Assembly: GCF_014042165.1 (NCBI RefSeq)
Contig: NZ_JACDZE010000001.1
Span: 248,001-312,000 of the forward strand
Direction: 5' to 3'
Length of the DNA stretch: 64,000 bases
From: Moheibacter lacus
GTDB taxonomy: Bacteria > Bacteroidota > Bacteroidia > Flavobacteriales > Weeksellaceae
In this document: positions 7,862-15,714 of the stretch, in pieces
Layout: every line of letters begins with the position of its first letter
Numbering within the stretch: the stretch's first letter is position 1
Program-made: the position numbers and the translations under genes
Notes under the pieces: generated by a model
Database searches by the model: none
Told to the model about the DNA's origin: nothing
The model's input: only the letters and a program-made list of their open reading frames with translations

Positions 7862-8647
7862 ATGAATGAAAATTCAGTTTGTGCCAATTGTGGATTTGAT
7901 ATTTCGTATAATTTTTGTCCCAATTGCGGACAGAAAAAATACAAAAGAATAGATGGTAAATACATCAAAGATGAGTTTCAATATTCGATTCTTCACACCA
8001 ACAAAGGATTTTTCTATACGATGAAAAATTTGGTGAAAAATCCGGGGAAAACAGCAAGAACGTATATAGAAGGCAACAGAGTGAGGCATTATAAACCGAT
8101 TCTTCTCGCTTTTGTTTTAAGCGGTATCACGACTTTTATTTCGTATAAAATTCTAAATATAGGTGATGTGATGGATGCTTATTATCAAGGACTTAGTGAA
8201 ACCGAAGAAAAGAATGCTGTAATGAATTCGCTTAATTCTTTTTTGGCCAATTACATATCATTTATCATGATGCTCTCCATACCATTCTTTTCAGTTTTTA
8301 GTTTTTTGGTTTTCAGAAAGAAAGGATTAAATTATTATGAACATGTAGTCGCAAACGCTTTTCTGTATTCGTTTTGGGCCATCTGTAGTATATTCATTAT
8401 TTATCCTTTGATGTACATTTTTAAAGATTCCTCGAAATTCATGATCACGCTCTCCTTTATATCGCTACCGCTTTTCATTCCTTTAGTCATTTGGTTTTAT
8501 AAAAACCTATTTATGCAATTAAGTTGGAAGAAAATAATCATCAGAGTAATTTTGATTTCAATTTTGACTTCGATTTCCTATATGGTTTTCTCGATGATAT
8601 TTGGCGTTTTGTATATGATTTTTTATCAAATCTCTCATGGGCGATGA
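7862..8647 (+). CDS. DUF3667 zinc-ribbon membrane protein
   Basis: The 261-residue protein opens with a short zinc ribbon (Cys7-x2-Cys10 and Cys19-x2-Cys22), continues with a conserved stretch typical of DUF3667 (TMKNLVKNPGKTARTYIEG, then HYKPILLAF) and then has five hydrophobic membrane segments between about residues 80 and 255. Function is unknown. It stands alone between a terminator and the convergent stress operon. Confidence 0.82.
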   Translation: MNENSVCANCGFDISYNFCPNCGQKKYKRIDGKYIKDEFQYSILHTNKGFFYTMKNLVKNPGKTARTYIEGNRVRHYKPILLAFVLSGITTFISYKILNIGDVMDAYYQGLSETEEKNAVMNSLNSFLANYISFIMMLSIPFFSVFSFLVFRKKGLNYYEHVVANAFLYSFWAICSIFIIYPLMYIFKDSSKFMITLSFISLPLFIPLVIWFYKNLFMQLSWKKIIIRVILISILTSISYMVFSMIFGVLYMIFYQISHGR

Positions 8648-8660
8648 GATGAAATTTGGA

Positions 8661-9125
8661 TCATTTCCAAAATTCATCTTCCCAATCATCAACCAAAAGT
8701 TCTTGGTGCATTTTTTCTATGGCTTCCAATTCTTCTTCGGTTGCAACTTTCTGAATTTCACCAAATAAACTTCGTTCTTCAAAACGTATATGTTGCTCCA
8801 ATTCCTCTTCAATCAGACTCAAAGAACGCTTGACATCTTCATTTTCCTCAAATAATCTTTCCAGTCTCCGATGCTCTTTTATCGCCCGTTTCTTTAATTT
8901 ATCCTCATCAGACAGCAATGTAAACATGTATTTTTCCTCCGCCTCAAAATGAGGTTTCAAATGCGTTTGAAAAAACCAGTCCGTATATTTTTTCATCCGT
9001 TCAGCTTCGATTTCTCTGCGGAATCCTTCTCGTATTTTCCAACAGAGTAAAAGTCCGAAATGATGTTCCCGACTGAATTGTTGCAAAGCCGGATGGCGTT
9101 TTATGGGTTTTTTCTTTTCACTCAT
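8661..9125 (-). CDS. Hemerythrin-domain protein
   Basis: The 154-residue protein is a four-helix hemerythrin-like domain with di-iron ligand motifs: SREHHFGLLL (first helix), HLKPHFEAEEKYMF (second), EHRRLERLFEE (third) and HIRFEERSLFGEI (fourth). Such proteins bind O2 or NO or deliver iron. It is the last gene of the Rrf2-controlled operon and overlaps the DUF488 gene by 4 bp, supporting a role in nitrosative-stress defence. It is related in fold to the C-terminal domain of the RIC protein two genes upstream. Confidence 0.87.
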   Translation of the reverse strand: MSEKKKPIKRHPALQQFSREHHFGLLLCWKIREGFRREIEAERMKKYTDWFFQTHLKPHFEAEEKYMFTLLSDEDKLKKRAIKEHRRLERLFEENEDVKRSLSLIEEELEQHIRFEERSLFGEIQKVATEEELEAIEKMHQELLVDDWEDEFWK

Positions 9126-9475
9126 CTTTTTTGATTTAAAACTTCCTGTAAAACAATCGCATGGTTGATTTTTGGATCATGCGCCGCATATAATAAAGTA
9201 ACGATTTTATTATCAGCAATTTGTCGGATTGCGTTCAATTCTTCTTCCTTATTTTCCAACTCTTTTTTGTATAATTTTGAAAATGCTTCAAATCGATCCG
9301 GTTGATGTCCAAACCACTTTCTAAGCTCTGTAGACGGTGCAATTGCTTTATTCCAATCATCCAATCGAGCGCGATCCTTAGAAATTCCTCTGGGCCATAA
9401 CCGATCTACCAAAATCCTGTATCCATCCTCCGGTGAAACATCTTCATAAATTCGCTTTATCTGAATGCGTTTCAT
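9122..9475 (-). CDS. DUF488 domain-containing protein
   Basis: The 117-residue protein has the DUF488 hallmarks: IKRIYE near the start, DGYRILVDRLWPRGISKD (residues about 17-34), and LRKWFGHQPDRF. The family is uncharacterised and often found near haem or stress genes. It overlaps both neighbours by 4 bp, so it is cotranslated with the RIC and hemerythrin genes. Confidence 0.87.
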   Translation of the reverse strand: MKRIQIKRIYEDVSPEDGYRILVDRLWPRGISKDRARLDDWNKAIAPSTELRKWFGHQPDRFEAFSKLYKKELENKEEELNAIRQIADNKIVTLLYAAHDPKINHAIVLQEVLNQKR

Positions 9476-10194
9476 GCGAATTCAGCTTCGAGTTCTATGG
9501 CTTTTGGAAATAAAATGTTGTTTTCCAAATGGATATGTTGATGCAAATCCTCTTCAAATTCTTTGATCAAAGAAAAACTAACCCTGTACGTATTACAAGC
9601 ATCATCCGGCGCCGTATATCGGTTACTTAAAGCACTGATTTTACGGAAATTCTCACCTTCATTGTCATGCTCTTGCATCATCATCGCAATCGGATTTTTT
9701 ACCGTCCCGAAATGAGCTGGATCCAATTCTGTTTGAGATTGTTTGGCCGCAACCATTTTGCGGATGCGTGGAAATAAAACCAATTCTTCTTTTTTCATGT
9801 GCATAGACAATTCTCCTGCAGAATGAAGAAATAATTCCTGAATTTGTTCCAACTCAGGGTGTTTTCCACCATGAACTTTTACGATTTTTTCCAAATAAGG
9901 TTTGATCTCCGTAATTTTTGTTTCGACATAACGGTGGTGTTTTTTTTCAATATAATCTGCCAATAAATCCAAAGGCCAAGTTTTGAAATCAATCGAAGCT
10001 TCATTGGGCGTTTCCATTTTTGACTCCAATTCACTCAAAATCAATTTAATATCCAAATTCTTTGATTCACAAGCATCTTGAATCGTTCGGTTTCCATTGC
10101 AACAAAAATCGATGTCATATTTTTTGAAAATTTCTGAAGTGCGGTAATCTTTTGCAACCAAGTCTCCAATTATTGTCGTTTCTTTTGCATTCAT
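9472..10194 (-). CDS. ric: Iron-sulfur cluster repair di-iron protein (RIC/ScdA/YtfE type)
   Basis: RIC proteins rebuild iron-sulfur clusters damaged by NO or oxidants by donating iron. The 240 residues show the N-terminal ScdA_N domain with the double cysteine DFCCNG (Cys31-Cys32) and a C-terminal hemerythrin-like domain with metal-ligand histidines and glutamates (KKHHRYVETK, MHMKKEELVLFPRI, MMMQEHDNEGENF, LHQHIHLENNILFPKA). It sits in the middle of the operon headed by an iron-sulfur-type Rrf2 regulator. It overlaps both flanking genes by 4 bp. Confidence 0.93.
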   Translation of the reverse strand: MNAKETTIIGDLVAKDYRTSEIFKKYDIDFCCNGNRTIQDACESKNLDIKLILSELESKMETPNEASIDFKTWPLDLLADYIEKKHHRYVETKITEIKPYLEKIVKVHGGKHPELEQIQELFLHSAGELSMHMKKEELVLFPRIRKMVAAKQSQTELDPAHFGTVKNPIAMMMQEHDNEGENFRKISALSNRYTAPDDACNTYRVSFSLIKEFEEDLHQHIHLENNILFPKAIELEAEFA

Positions 10195-10616
10195 CGCTCT
10201 AATTTTAAAAGTTTAATTCCTATCGTGATCAATAAAATCAATTTAATAATCTCTGCTCCTACATAATAAAAATGAAGCGGAGAAGAAGGTAAATCTACAC
10301 CACTGATAATGGCGTCGGCCCGGCTGTTTAGCTCCGGAAGTATCCAAATAGTTTGGATGAATAAGATGAACAAAACACCATAAAACCAATAATTTTTATA
10401 CAATTTAATTCTAATCAAACACAGGAAAAATATTATCGCTAAAAACCATTCGACTTTATTCAACGCTCCAAAAACCAATTTCCCAATTCCCAATCCGATG
10501 GGCAAACTCACTCCCGGCGCTTGAAATTTCAACCAAGCTTCCATGAAACTGATCGCTCCTATAAACCCAATCCAGACAAATACTGCAGCTGTGCTGATGT
10601 TCAAAGATGTTTTCAT
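10191..10616 (-). CDS. Small four-helix membrane protein of the NO-stress operon
   Basis: A 141-residue protein with about four membrane segments (residues about 10-28, 48-69, 75-93 and 112-135). I do not recognise a characterised family with confidence. It overlaps the RIC and truncated haemoglobin genes by 4 bp each, so it is cotranslated with NO-defence genes and may support them, for example as a membrane partner. That role is inference from position only. Confidence 0.7.
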   Translation of the reverse strand: MKTSLNISTAAVFVWIGFIGAISFMEAWLKFQAPGVSLPIGLGIGKLVFGALNKVEWFLAIIFFLCLIRIKLYKNYWFYGVLFILFIQTIWILPELNSRADAIISGVDLPSSPLHFYYVGAEIIKLILLITIGIKLLKLER

Positions 10617-11011
10617 AACAGCGGGGTTTGTTGGGAATTTTTACGGAAATACTCGATTTTTAATAGAAACATTTCCGCCATGCGATTGCCTTGCCATTTG
10701 GCTAAATCTGCTTTTTGACCCAAATAAAGTTCATCTACGGTTGCAAAAAACAATTCCAACCAACGATCAAAATGTTCTTTTTCAATCGGCATTTTTAAAT
10801 GTGGAACAAAAGGTCTTCCGCTATAGGTATGCTCTTCCAGCAAAACGGTTTGCCAAAATTTGTACATTTTCTCCAAATGCTCCGGCCATCTATCCTGAAT
10901 GATGTCATTAAAAATCCCTCCGATCAATTCATCTTGGCGAACTTTTCCATAAAATGTGTCGACCAAAACTTTCACATCATCCAATTTTTCTATGTCTTTT
11001 CTTTCTTCCAT
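10613..11011 (-). CDS. Group III truncated haemoglobin
   Basis: The 132-residue protein matches group III (class P) 2/2 haemoglobins: DTFYGKVRQDELIGGIFND in the first helices, LEKMYKFWQTVLL, the distal/proximal region PFVPHLKMPIEKEHFDRWLELF and the C-terminal MAEMFL. Such globins bind O2 and NO and are linked to nitrosative stress. It is the second gene of the operon, 10 bp after the Rrf2 regulator gene, and overlaps the next gene by 4 bp. Confidence 0.9.
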   Translation of the reverse strand: MEERKDIEKLDDVKVLVDTFYGKVRQDELIGGIFNDIIQDRWPEHLEKMYKFWQTVLLEEHTYSGRPFVPHLKMPIEKEHFDRWLELFFATVDELYLGQKADLAKWQGNRMAEMFLLKIEYFRKNSQQTPLL

Positions 11012-11021
11012 TGCTATATTT

Positions 11022-11456
11022 TTACCGAATCAAAACCGATTCTCCGTTTTTTAAATTCATTGCCAAATCAAGGACTGAAGTTGTTTCCAACATGAATTTT
11101 AATTTATTTCGAATTTCAACAAAATGTCCATGTAACGGACATGGATTTTCTGCATCACAATTGTCCAAACCCAAACCGCATCCATCATACACCTTATCTC
11201 CATCTATGGCAAAAACAATCTCGCATAATTTGATTTCCGAAATGCGATGGTTCTCTATAAAAAAACCTCCAAAAGGACCGGTTTGGGATTTAACGATGTT
11301 GTGCTTAACCAACGTTCCTAAAATTTTGGCGGTAAAAGCGGTAGGTGAATCTGTGCTTTCAGCAATTTCACCCACTTTGATCCGCCTTCCCTCCAATGAC
11401 TGTGTGAGAATGTAGACCACGGCTTTGATTCCATATTCGCATGACTTAGAGAACAT
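11022..11456 (-). CDS. Rrf2-family iron-sulfur regulator
   Basis: A 144-residue winged-helix regulator of the Rrf2 family (NsrR/IscR-like). The N-terminal winged helix (FSKSCEYGIKAVVYI, SPTAFTAKIL) and the three cluster-ligand cysteines Cys93, Cys100 and Cys106 (CGLGLDNCDAENPC) are present, so it should hold an iron-sulfur cluster that senses NO or redox state. It is the first gene of the operon and its promoter carries a long palindrome overlapping the -33 box, which points to autorepression of the whole operon. By content it is functionally NsrR-like; the exact subfamily is not certain. Confidence 0.9.
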   Translation of the reverse strand: MFSKSCEYGIKAVVYILTQSLEGRRIKVGEIAESTDSPTAFTAKILGTLVKHNIVKSQTGPFGGFFIENHRISEIKLCEIVFAIDGDKVYDGCGLGLDNCDAENPCPLHGHFVEIRNKLKFMLETTSVLDLAMNLKNGESVLIR

Positions 11457-11470
11457 CCGTTTGTTTTCTA

Positions 11471-11513
11471 CAAAATTAAGGATAATTCTATTTAAGACAA
11501 ATTTATCTTAAAT
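11471..11513 (-). promoter_or_regulatory. Promoter and Rrf2 operator of the NO-stress operon
   Basis: On the minus strand TTTG (11501-11498), a 19-bp spacer and TAATTTTG (11478-11471) form a near-ideal Bacteroidota promoter. The inverted repeat ATTTAAGA-N8-TCTTAAAT at 11490-11513 matches at 22 of 24 positions and covers the -33 box. Its outer AAGA/TCTT arms resemble NsrR-type sites. Confidence 0.75.
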
Positions 11514-11761
11514 AAAAATAGATGATTTTCAGCAGGTTAAAAACCTGATATCCCTTGTTCAAATTACAAATAGATTTTATAAGAATTTTGTCATGATTTT
11601 TGATTGTTTCACATCAAAAATACACACCCAAATAATCAAATCACCTATTAAAAAGCTTACCAATATTTAACTCTACGTAGCTTTTTGTTCAGATAAAAAA
11701 TTAATAAACAATGAATTAAGCTAAACTTCTATAGTATTTTACGGATTTTATAACTTACTTT
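11514..11761. other. Gene-free stretch between stress operon and polysaccharide locus
   Basis: No coding region. It holds a small inverted repeat CAGGTT-AAA-AACCTG (11533-11547) and, nearer the polysaccharide side, the hairpin listed separately. The rest is AT-rich without recognisable structure. Confidence 0.55.
11650..11686. terminator. Possible terminator after the polysaccharide operon
   Basis: Arms AAAAAGCTTAC (11650-11660) and GTAGCTTTTT (11677-11686) pair with one bulged base around a 16-base loop. A- and T-runs on either side would let it work in both directions, including for the minus-strand operon ending at 11762. Confidence 0.45.
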
Positions 11762-12370
11762 CTAGTTTCGATTAAAAGCATTCGATGAAACACTTTGATT
11801 AAAAATAGTTTGAAATAAATAGTTTAAATCCTTTGAAAAAGTCCAATTTTCCACATAAGATTTATTGATCCGAACTTTTTCCGGCCAAAGCACCTCATCA
11901 TTATAGCGCTGTGGATTTTCTACTTGATTTAAAATTTCCTCTTCATTTTGAAAGGCGATTTGTGCAGGACCTGTGATGCCTGGTTTTACTGTGAGGATGA
12001 TACGATTTTCATCTTTTAATTGATCTGCATAGCCGGGGACGTCGGGCCGAGGGCCTACAAAACTCATTTGACCGAGGAGAATATTGAAAATTTGGGGGGT
12101 TTCATCCAATTTAGAGTTACGTAGAAATTGACCGAACCATGTGATTTTATGGGTCTTTTCTGTCGTGATATCCACTTCATGCTTCCCTTTCATCGATCTG
12201 ATTTTGAATATTTTGAAGAATTCTGCATTTTTCCCTACCCTGATTTGGGAAAATAATCCAAATTGCCCGGTGTCAAGCGTAGCAATTAAAATTAGAATAA
12301 AAACAATGGGCAATAAAACCGGAAGCAGCAAAATCGCTAAAGCATAGTCTAACAAAGCTTTAACCTTCAT
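11762..12370 (-). CDS. Small sugar-phosphate (phosphoglycosyl) transferase
   Basis: A 202-residue bacterial sugar transferase of the WcaJ/PglC type, which moves a sugar phosphate onto undecaprenyl phosphate. It has one N-terminal hydrophobic segment (about residues 8-30), then FFKIFKIRSM, the acidic catalytic stretch SKLDETPQIFNILLGQMSFVGPRP and a C-terminal KPGITGPAQ motif. It is last in the operon and its ATG overlaps the Wzc stop by 1 bp. With the WecA-like enzyme three genes upstream it makes two candidate initiating enzymes for one locus. Confidence 0.9.
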   Translation of the reverse strand: MKVKALLDYALAILLLPVLLPIVFILILIATLDTGQFGLFSQIRVGKNAEFFKIFKIRSMKGKHEVDITTEKTHKITWFGQFLRNSKLDETPQIFNILLGQMSFVGPRPDVPGYADQLKDENRIILTVKPGITGPAQIAFQNEEEILNQVENPQRYNDEVLWPEKVRINKSYVENWTFSKDLNYLFQTIFNQSVSSNAFNRN

Positions 12371-14871
12371 TATTTGCGGTTCATATACTTTTTTAAACTA
12401 AAAATTCGTTTCACTTTCCCTACGATGCTTGGATCATAATTGGCATCTTCTTCAAAGTAACCATAACCGTAGCCATAGCCATAGCCATAGCCATAACCGT
12501 AGCCATAGCCGTAACCATAACTTCCTTTTATTTGGAAATCGTTCAGTATGATTCCTATATTGGACACTTCTTCTTCATCGTATTTATCGGAAATTCCTTT
12601 GAGCAAACCTCTGTAAGTATAGTCAAAACGGGTTACATACAGGGTTGCATCTGCAAAACGCATCAAATCATAGGCATCAGCCACCAAAACGACCGGTGGC
12701 GTATCGAGCACGATAAAATCATATTGGGTTTTGAGTTCAGCAATCAGATTATCCAATGTTTCTGAGAGTAAAAGTTCAGATGGATTGGGTGGAATGGGGC
12801 CTCCGGTAATAATGTCCAGCGATTCTACTCTCGTTTTTTGAATGACTTCTTCAAGCGAGGAATTACCTGCAAGATAATTGGACAATCCTTTTTTATTGGT
12901 CAACCCAAATTCGTCAAAAATTTTCGGTTTACGCAAATCCATTCCGATCAAAATCGTCTTTTTACCGCTAGAAGCAAGGGCTGCAGACATATTCATCGAC
13001 ACAAATGTTTTCCCTTCTCCTCCGATGGATGAAGTGATAAGCAAGGTTTTATTGTCCGATTGGCCGCCTTTTTTAAATAGAAATTGCAAATTACTTCTGA
13101 CAGCTCTAAAAGATTCTGAAATACCCGATTTTGGTCTTTCCAGCACCACCAAGGGAAGGTCGTCTGAATTGTTCCCGATGGTTCCGAGAAACGGAATAGA
13201 AGTAACTTTCACTACATCCGGGATTCCTTTTATTTTGGTATCAAGTACTTCACGGACCAATAGAAATAAGGTTGGTAAAACCAAAGCTGCTAAAACCGCA
13301 ATCATCATATTGGTTCTTTTATCTGGTGAAATGGGTCCTTGATTCAAAAATTTGGCTTTATCGATTGGCGTAACGTCAGACACGTTTGAGGCGATGGTCA
13401 ATTCCGCTTGACTGTACCGGGTTAATAATTGGTTATAAAGCGCATCATTTACCGCATAGCCTCTTGAAGCATCAAAAAACTGTTTCTCTTTTTCGGGCAA
13501 TTGATATGCTTTGCTGTCGTATTCGGCCAATTTCTTATTGATCACACCCAATTCTTGGTTGATTTTATTTCGACTTGTACTGACCAAATGTTGGATATTG
13601 GATTTGGTTTCACCAATTCGATTATCTAGCTCTTGGATTTCCCTAGATTCAGGTTTATACAACAAACGCAGATTTTCACGCTCCAATTCCATAGAGCGCA
13701 ATTTGGCAACTTCTGCCCCAAAATTCCCTTCACTCAAACCAACGATTTGTAAATCGATCATTCCTTGTGAACCGGCTTGATAAACGCTGTTACTTACTGA
13801 ATTTAAGGCATTTATCTTTTCCTGATATTCGATTTTTTGTTTTTCCAGTGCTTTTACATTGGCCAAAATTTCTCCTTTTTCACCTCCGAAATCATAGATT
13901 TTTTCTCTTTTTTGGAGATTTTGGAATTCTGTAGAAGCGCTGTCGACTTTTTGTTTGACGATTCCTATTTGTTCCCCTATATAGGCCAATGTATTTTTTG
14001 CGATCAGGTTTTTTTCTTCCAATTCGGTTTCTCGAAGCAATTCTAAAGAATTGTTCACGATCTCAATGGCTTCTTGTTGCGAATAAGCCGTTTTGGAAAA
14101 ACGGATGATGGAGCTTCCTTTTGACATCGGTGCGACCGAAATATTGCTTTTCACTCTTGCCGTTGCAGCATCCAAATTGGTCAATACAAATGAATATTTG
14201 TCCTCGGGATTAAAGTTGATTTTTCCTTTTGAGATTTTAAATCGGAAATGTTCACTTGTGATCCATTGATCAAAATTGGCTTTTTCCGGTAAACTAACTT
14301 TTACATTTTTGGAAATATTCTGGTCTTTTGCATAATTGTATAAATGATTAGAAGTCGGCGAAGTGATGGGAACGATAGAAAATGAATTTTCATTTAATTT
14401 TTTGATTTCCAACTCTACACCAAGGATTTGGTTGTGCGTGGTATCTACCTCAACAATAAATGGTGAAATATTTTTATGTGTATTGGACTTTTTAAAAGTT
14501 CCCTCCTCTTTATAGGCGATGTAAGCGCCGATTTTTTTTGCGACTTCAAAAGAATGTGTTCTGGATTGTAAAACTCGCGTCAAGATATCAATTTTCCCTC
14601 CGGTTCCACCCCAAATGAAGTTGATGGAATTGCTCCCGAAATCTGTATTTCCGGAAGATTTTGTCGAAACATGAAAGGTAGTTTCCGCCTGATAAACTCT
14701 ATCTAGATAATAGTTATTGATATAAATAGCGAGAAAAACGGCAAAAATGACACTGAATAAATACAAAGCCCAGTTTCGAAGAATACGCGGGATGAATCGG
14801 TCGATTTCAAAGAACATCGCAGCGTTTTTCTTTTGGTTTTTATCAGAATTTTTAGGTTGATTTGTTTGCAT
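12370..14871 (-). CDS. Wzc-type polysaccharide co-polymerase with tyrosine autokinase domain
   Basis: An inner-membrane protein controlling chain length and export. I take the ATG at 14871 (833 residues, start MQTNQPKNS) because the in-frame start at 14943 lies inside the upstream wza-like gene. It has a first membrane helix around residues 35-55, a long periplasmic coiled-coil region, a second membrane helix around 525-545, and a BY-kinase domain with Walker A SSIGGEGKT (about 612), Walker A' GMDLRKPK (about 642) and Walker B FIVLDTPP (about 722). The C-terminal tail carries ten Tyr-Gly repeats (DNA 12467-12529), the autophosphorylation cluster. It pairs with the Wza-like protein encoded just upstream. 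Confidence 0.93.
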   Translation of the reverse strand: MQTNQPKNSDKNQKKNAAMFFEIDRFIPRILRNWALYLFSVIFAVFLAIYINNYYLDRVYQAETTFHVSTKSSGNTDFGSNSINFIWGGTGGKIDILTRVLQSRTHSFEVAKKIGAYIAYKEEGTFKKSNTHKNISPFIVEVDTTHNQILGVELEIKKLNENSFSIVPITSPTSNHLYNYAKDQNISKNVKVSLPEKANFDQWITSEHFRFKISKGKINFNPEDKYSFVLTNLDAATARVKSNISVAPMSKGSSIIRFSKTAYSQQEAIEIVNNSLELLRETELEEKNLIAKNTLAYIGEQIGIVKQKVDSASTEFQNLQKREKIYDFGGEKGEILANVKALEKQKIEYQEKINALNSVSNSVYQAGSQGMIDLQIVGLSEGNFGAEVAKLRSMELERENLRLLYKPESREIQELDNRIGETKSNIQHLVSTSRNKINQELGVINKKLAEYDSKAYQLPEKEKQFFDASRGYAVNDALYNQLLTRYSQAELTIASNVSDVTPIDKAKFLNQGPISPDKRTNMMIAVLAALVLPTLFLLVREVLDTKIKGIPDVVKVTSIPFLGTIGNNSDDLPLVVLERPKSGISESFRAVRSNLQFLFKKGGQSDNKTLLITSSIGGEGKTFVSMNMSAALASSGKKTILIGMDLRKPKIFDEFGLTNKKGLSNYLAGNSSLEEVIQKTRVESLDIITGGPIPPNPSELLLSETLDNLIAELKTQYDFIVLDTPPVVLVADAYDLMRFADATLYVTRFDYTYRGLLKGISDKYDEEEVSNIGIILNDFQIKGSYGYGYGYGYGYGYGYGYGYGYFEEDANYDPSIVGKVKRIFSLKKYMNRK
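12467..12529 (-). repeat. Tyr-Gly hexanucleotide repeat in the Wzc tail
   Basis: Ten and a half six-base units encode Y-G alternation (11 Tyr, 10 Gly). Codons vary (TAT/TAC, GGT/GGC), so the tract is not a perfect DNA repeat, but several adjacent units are identical and could slip. Confidence 0.85.
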
Positions 14872-14890
14872 GGTCTTAAAAACGAAATTC

Positions 14891-15682
14891 TTATAAATTT
14901 TTAAAGAAGAAATAAATCCCAATGATAGCAGCAATACCACCAAAAATAGTTGTGATGGTTTGAATTGGGTTGATTCCTATACCCCATTGTTTCTGTCTTC
15001 TCGGATTGATGATGATCACATCGTTGGGTTGTAACCAAAAGTACTCCGAATTCATCACAGATTCTTTTGTGATGTCCACCACGGCTCTCTGCGTTCCTTC
15101 CGGTGTAGTCCTTAGAATCTGAATATGATTCCGGTCTGCTACCGGCGTCAAATTTCCGGCCATCGCAAAGGCTTCGATCAAATTAAAATCGTATTGCTGA
15201 ACAAAATAATTTCCGGAAGCGGCCTCCCCAATGATTGTAAAATTAATCCCCGGCATATTGACTTCGATATATGCCGCAGATGGTTCATAAATTTTATAAA
15301 ATTCGGATTCTACTGCTTCTCTGGCCTCATCCATCGTTTTTCCTTCTAAATGGATTTTACCGATTCTCGGCAATTCTATGTTCCCATCTTCCTGAACCCG
15401 AACAGATTTTCCGCCTAAACTATTTGTTCCACCTGCAGATGTATTGGTAAAATCTCTTAATTCTTGTAAACTTATTCCATCACGAGTTGAAACCCGTATG
15501 TTGATCATGTCGTTTGCCTGAATGTGGTACTCCGGACGATTGAACGCAATCATTCCATTTTCATTCAATTTCAATTGTTCATCGGGTTGTATGTATTTTA
15601 CATCTTTCAGCGGGATACAAGAGGTCATCACCACTAAAAAGCACAATAAAATGAGTTGTATTTTGGTTGGTCTCAAGGGCAT
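14891..15682 (-). CDS. Wza-type outer-membrane polysaccharide export lipoprotein
   Basis: A polysaccharide export protein forming the outer-membrane channel. The start is placed at ATG 15682 (MPLRPTKIQ, 263 residues); the earlier in-frame TTG at 15697 is part of the -7 promoter box. A lipoprotein signal ends at VVMTSC. The Poly_export domain is visible (YHIQANDMINIRV, VRVQEDGNIELPRIGKI) followed by an SLBB-like region (INFTIIGEAASGNYFV) and a C-terminal hydrophobic segment, IFGGIAAIIGIYFFF. It precedes the Wzc gene by 19 bp. Confidence 0.92.
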   Translation of the reverse strand: MPLRPTKIQLILLCFLVVMTSCIPLKDVKYIQPDEQLKLNENGMIAFNRPEYHIQANDMINIRVSTRDGISLQELRDFTNTSAGGTNSLGGKSVRVQEDGNIELPRIGKIHLEGKTMDEAREAVESEFYKIYEPSAAYIEVNMPGINFTIIGEAASGNYFVQQYDFNLIEAFAMAGNLTPVADRNHIQILRTTPEGTQRAVVDITKESVMNSEYFWLQPNDVIIINPRRQKQWGIGINPIQTITTIFGGIAAIIGIYFFFKNL

Positions 15683-15694
15683 AAATTTAGTTGT

Positions 15695-15702
15695 CAAATA
15701 TA
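15695..15702 (-). promoter_or_regulatory. Internal promoter box before the wza-wzc genes
   Basis: TATATTTG on the minus strand, 12 bp before the ATG at 15682 and between the WecA-like and Wza-like genes. It would let export genes be transcribed separately from the long upstream operon. No clear -33 TTTG is seen. Confidence 0.5.
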
Positions 15703-15714
15703 CTATTTTTCAAG

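Noticed and set aside
12467-12529. Repeat considered as a CRISPR-like or satellite array
   Set aside because: The six-base units stay in frame inside wzc and encode Tyr-Gly; there are no spacers.
13837-14046. Plus-strand frame rich in Phe
   Set aside because: Antisense shadow of the coiled-coil region of wzc.
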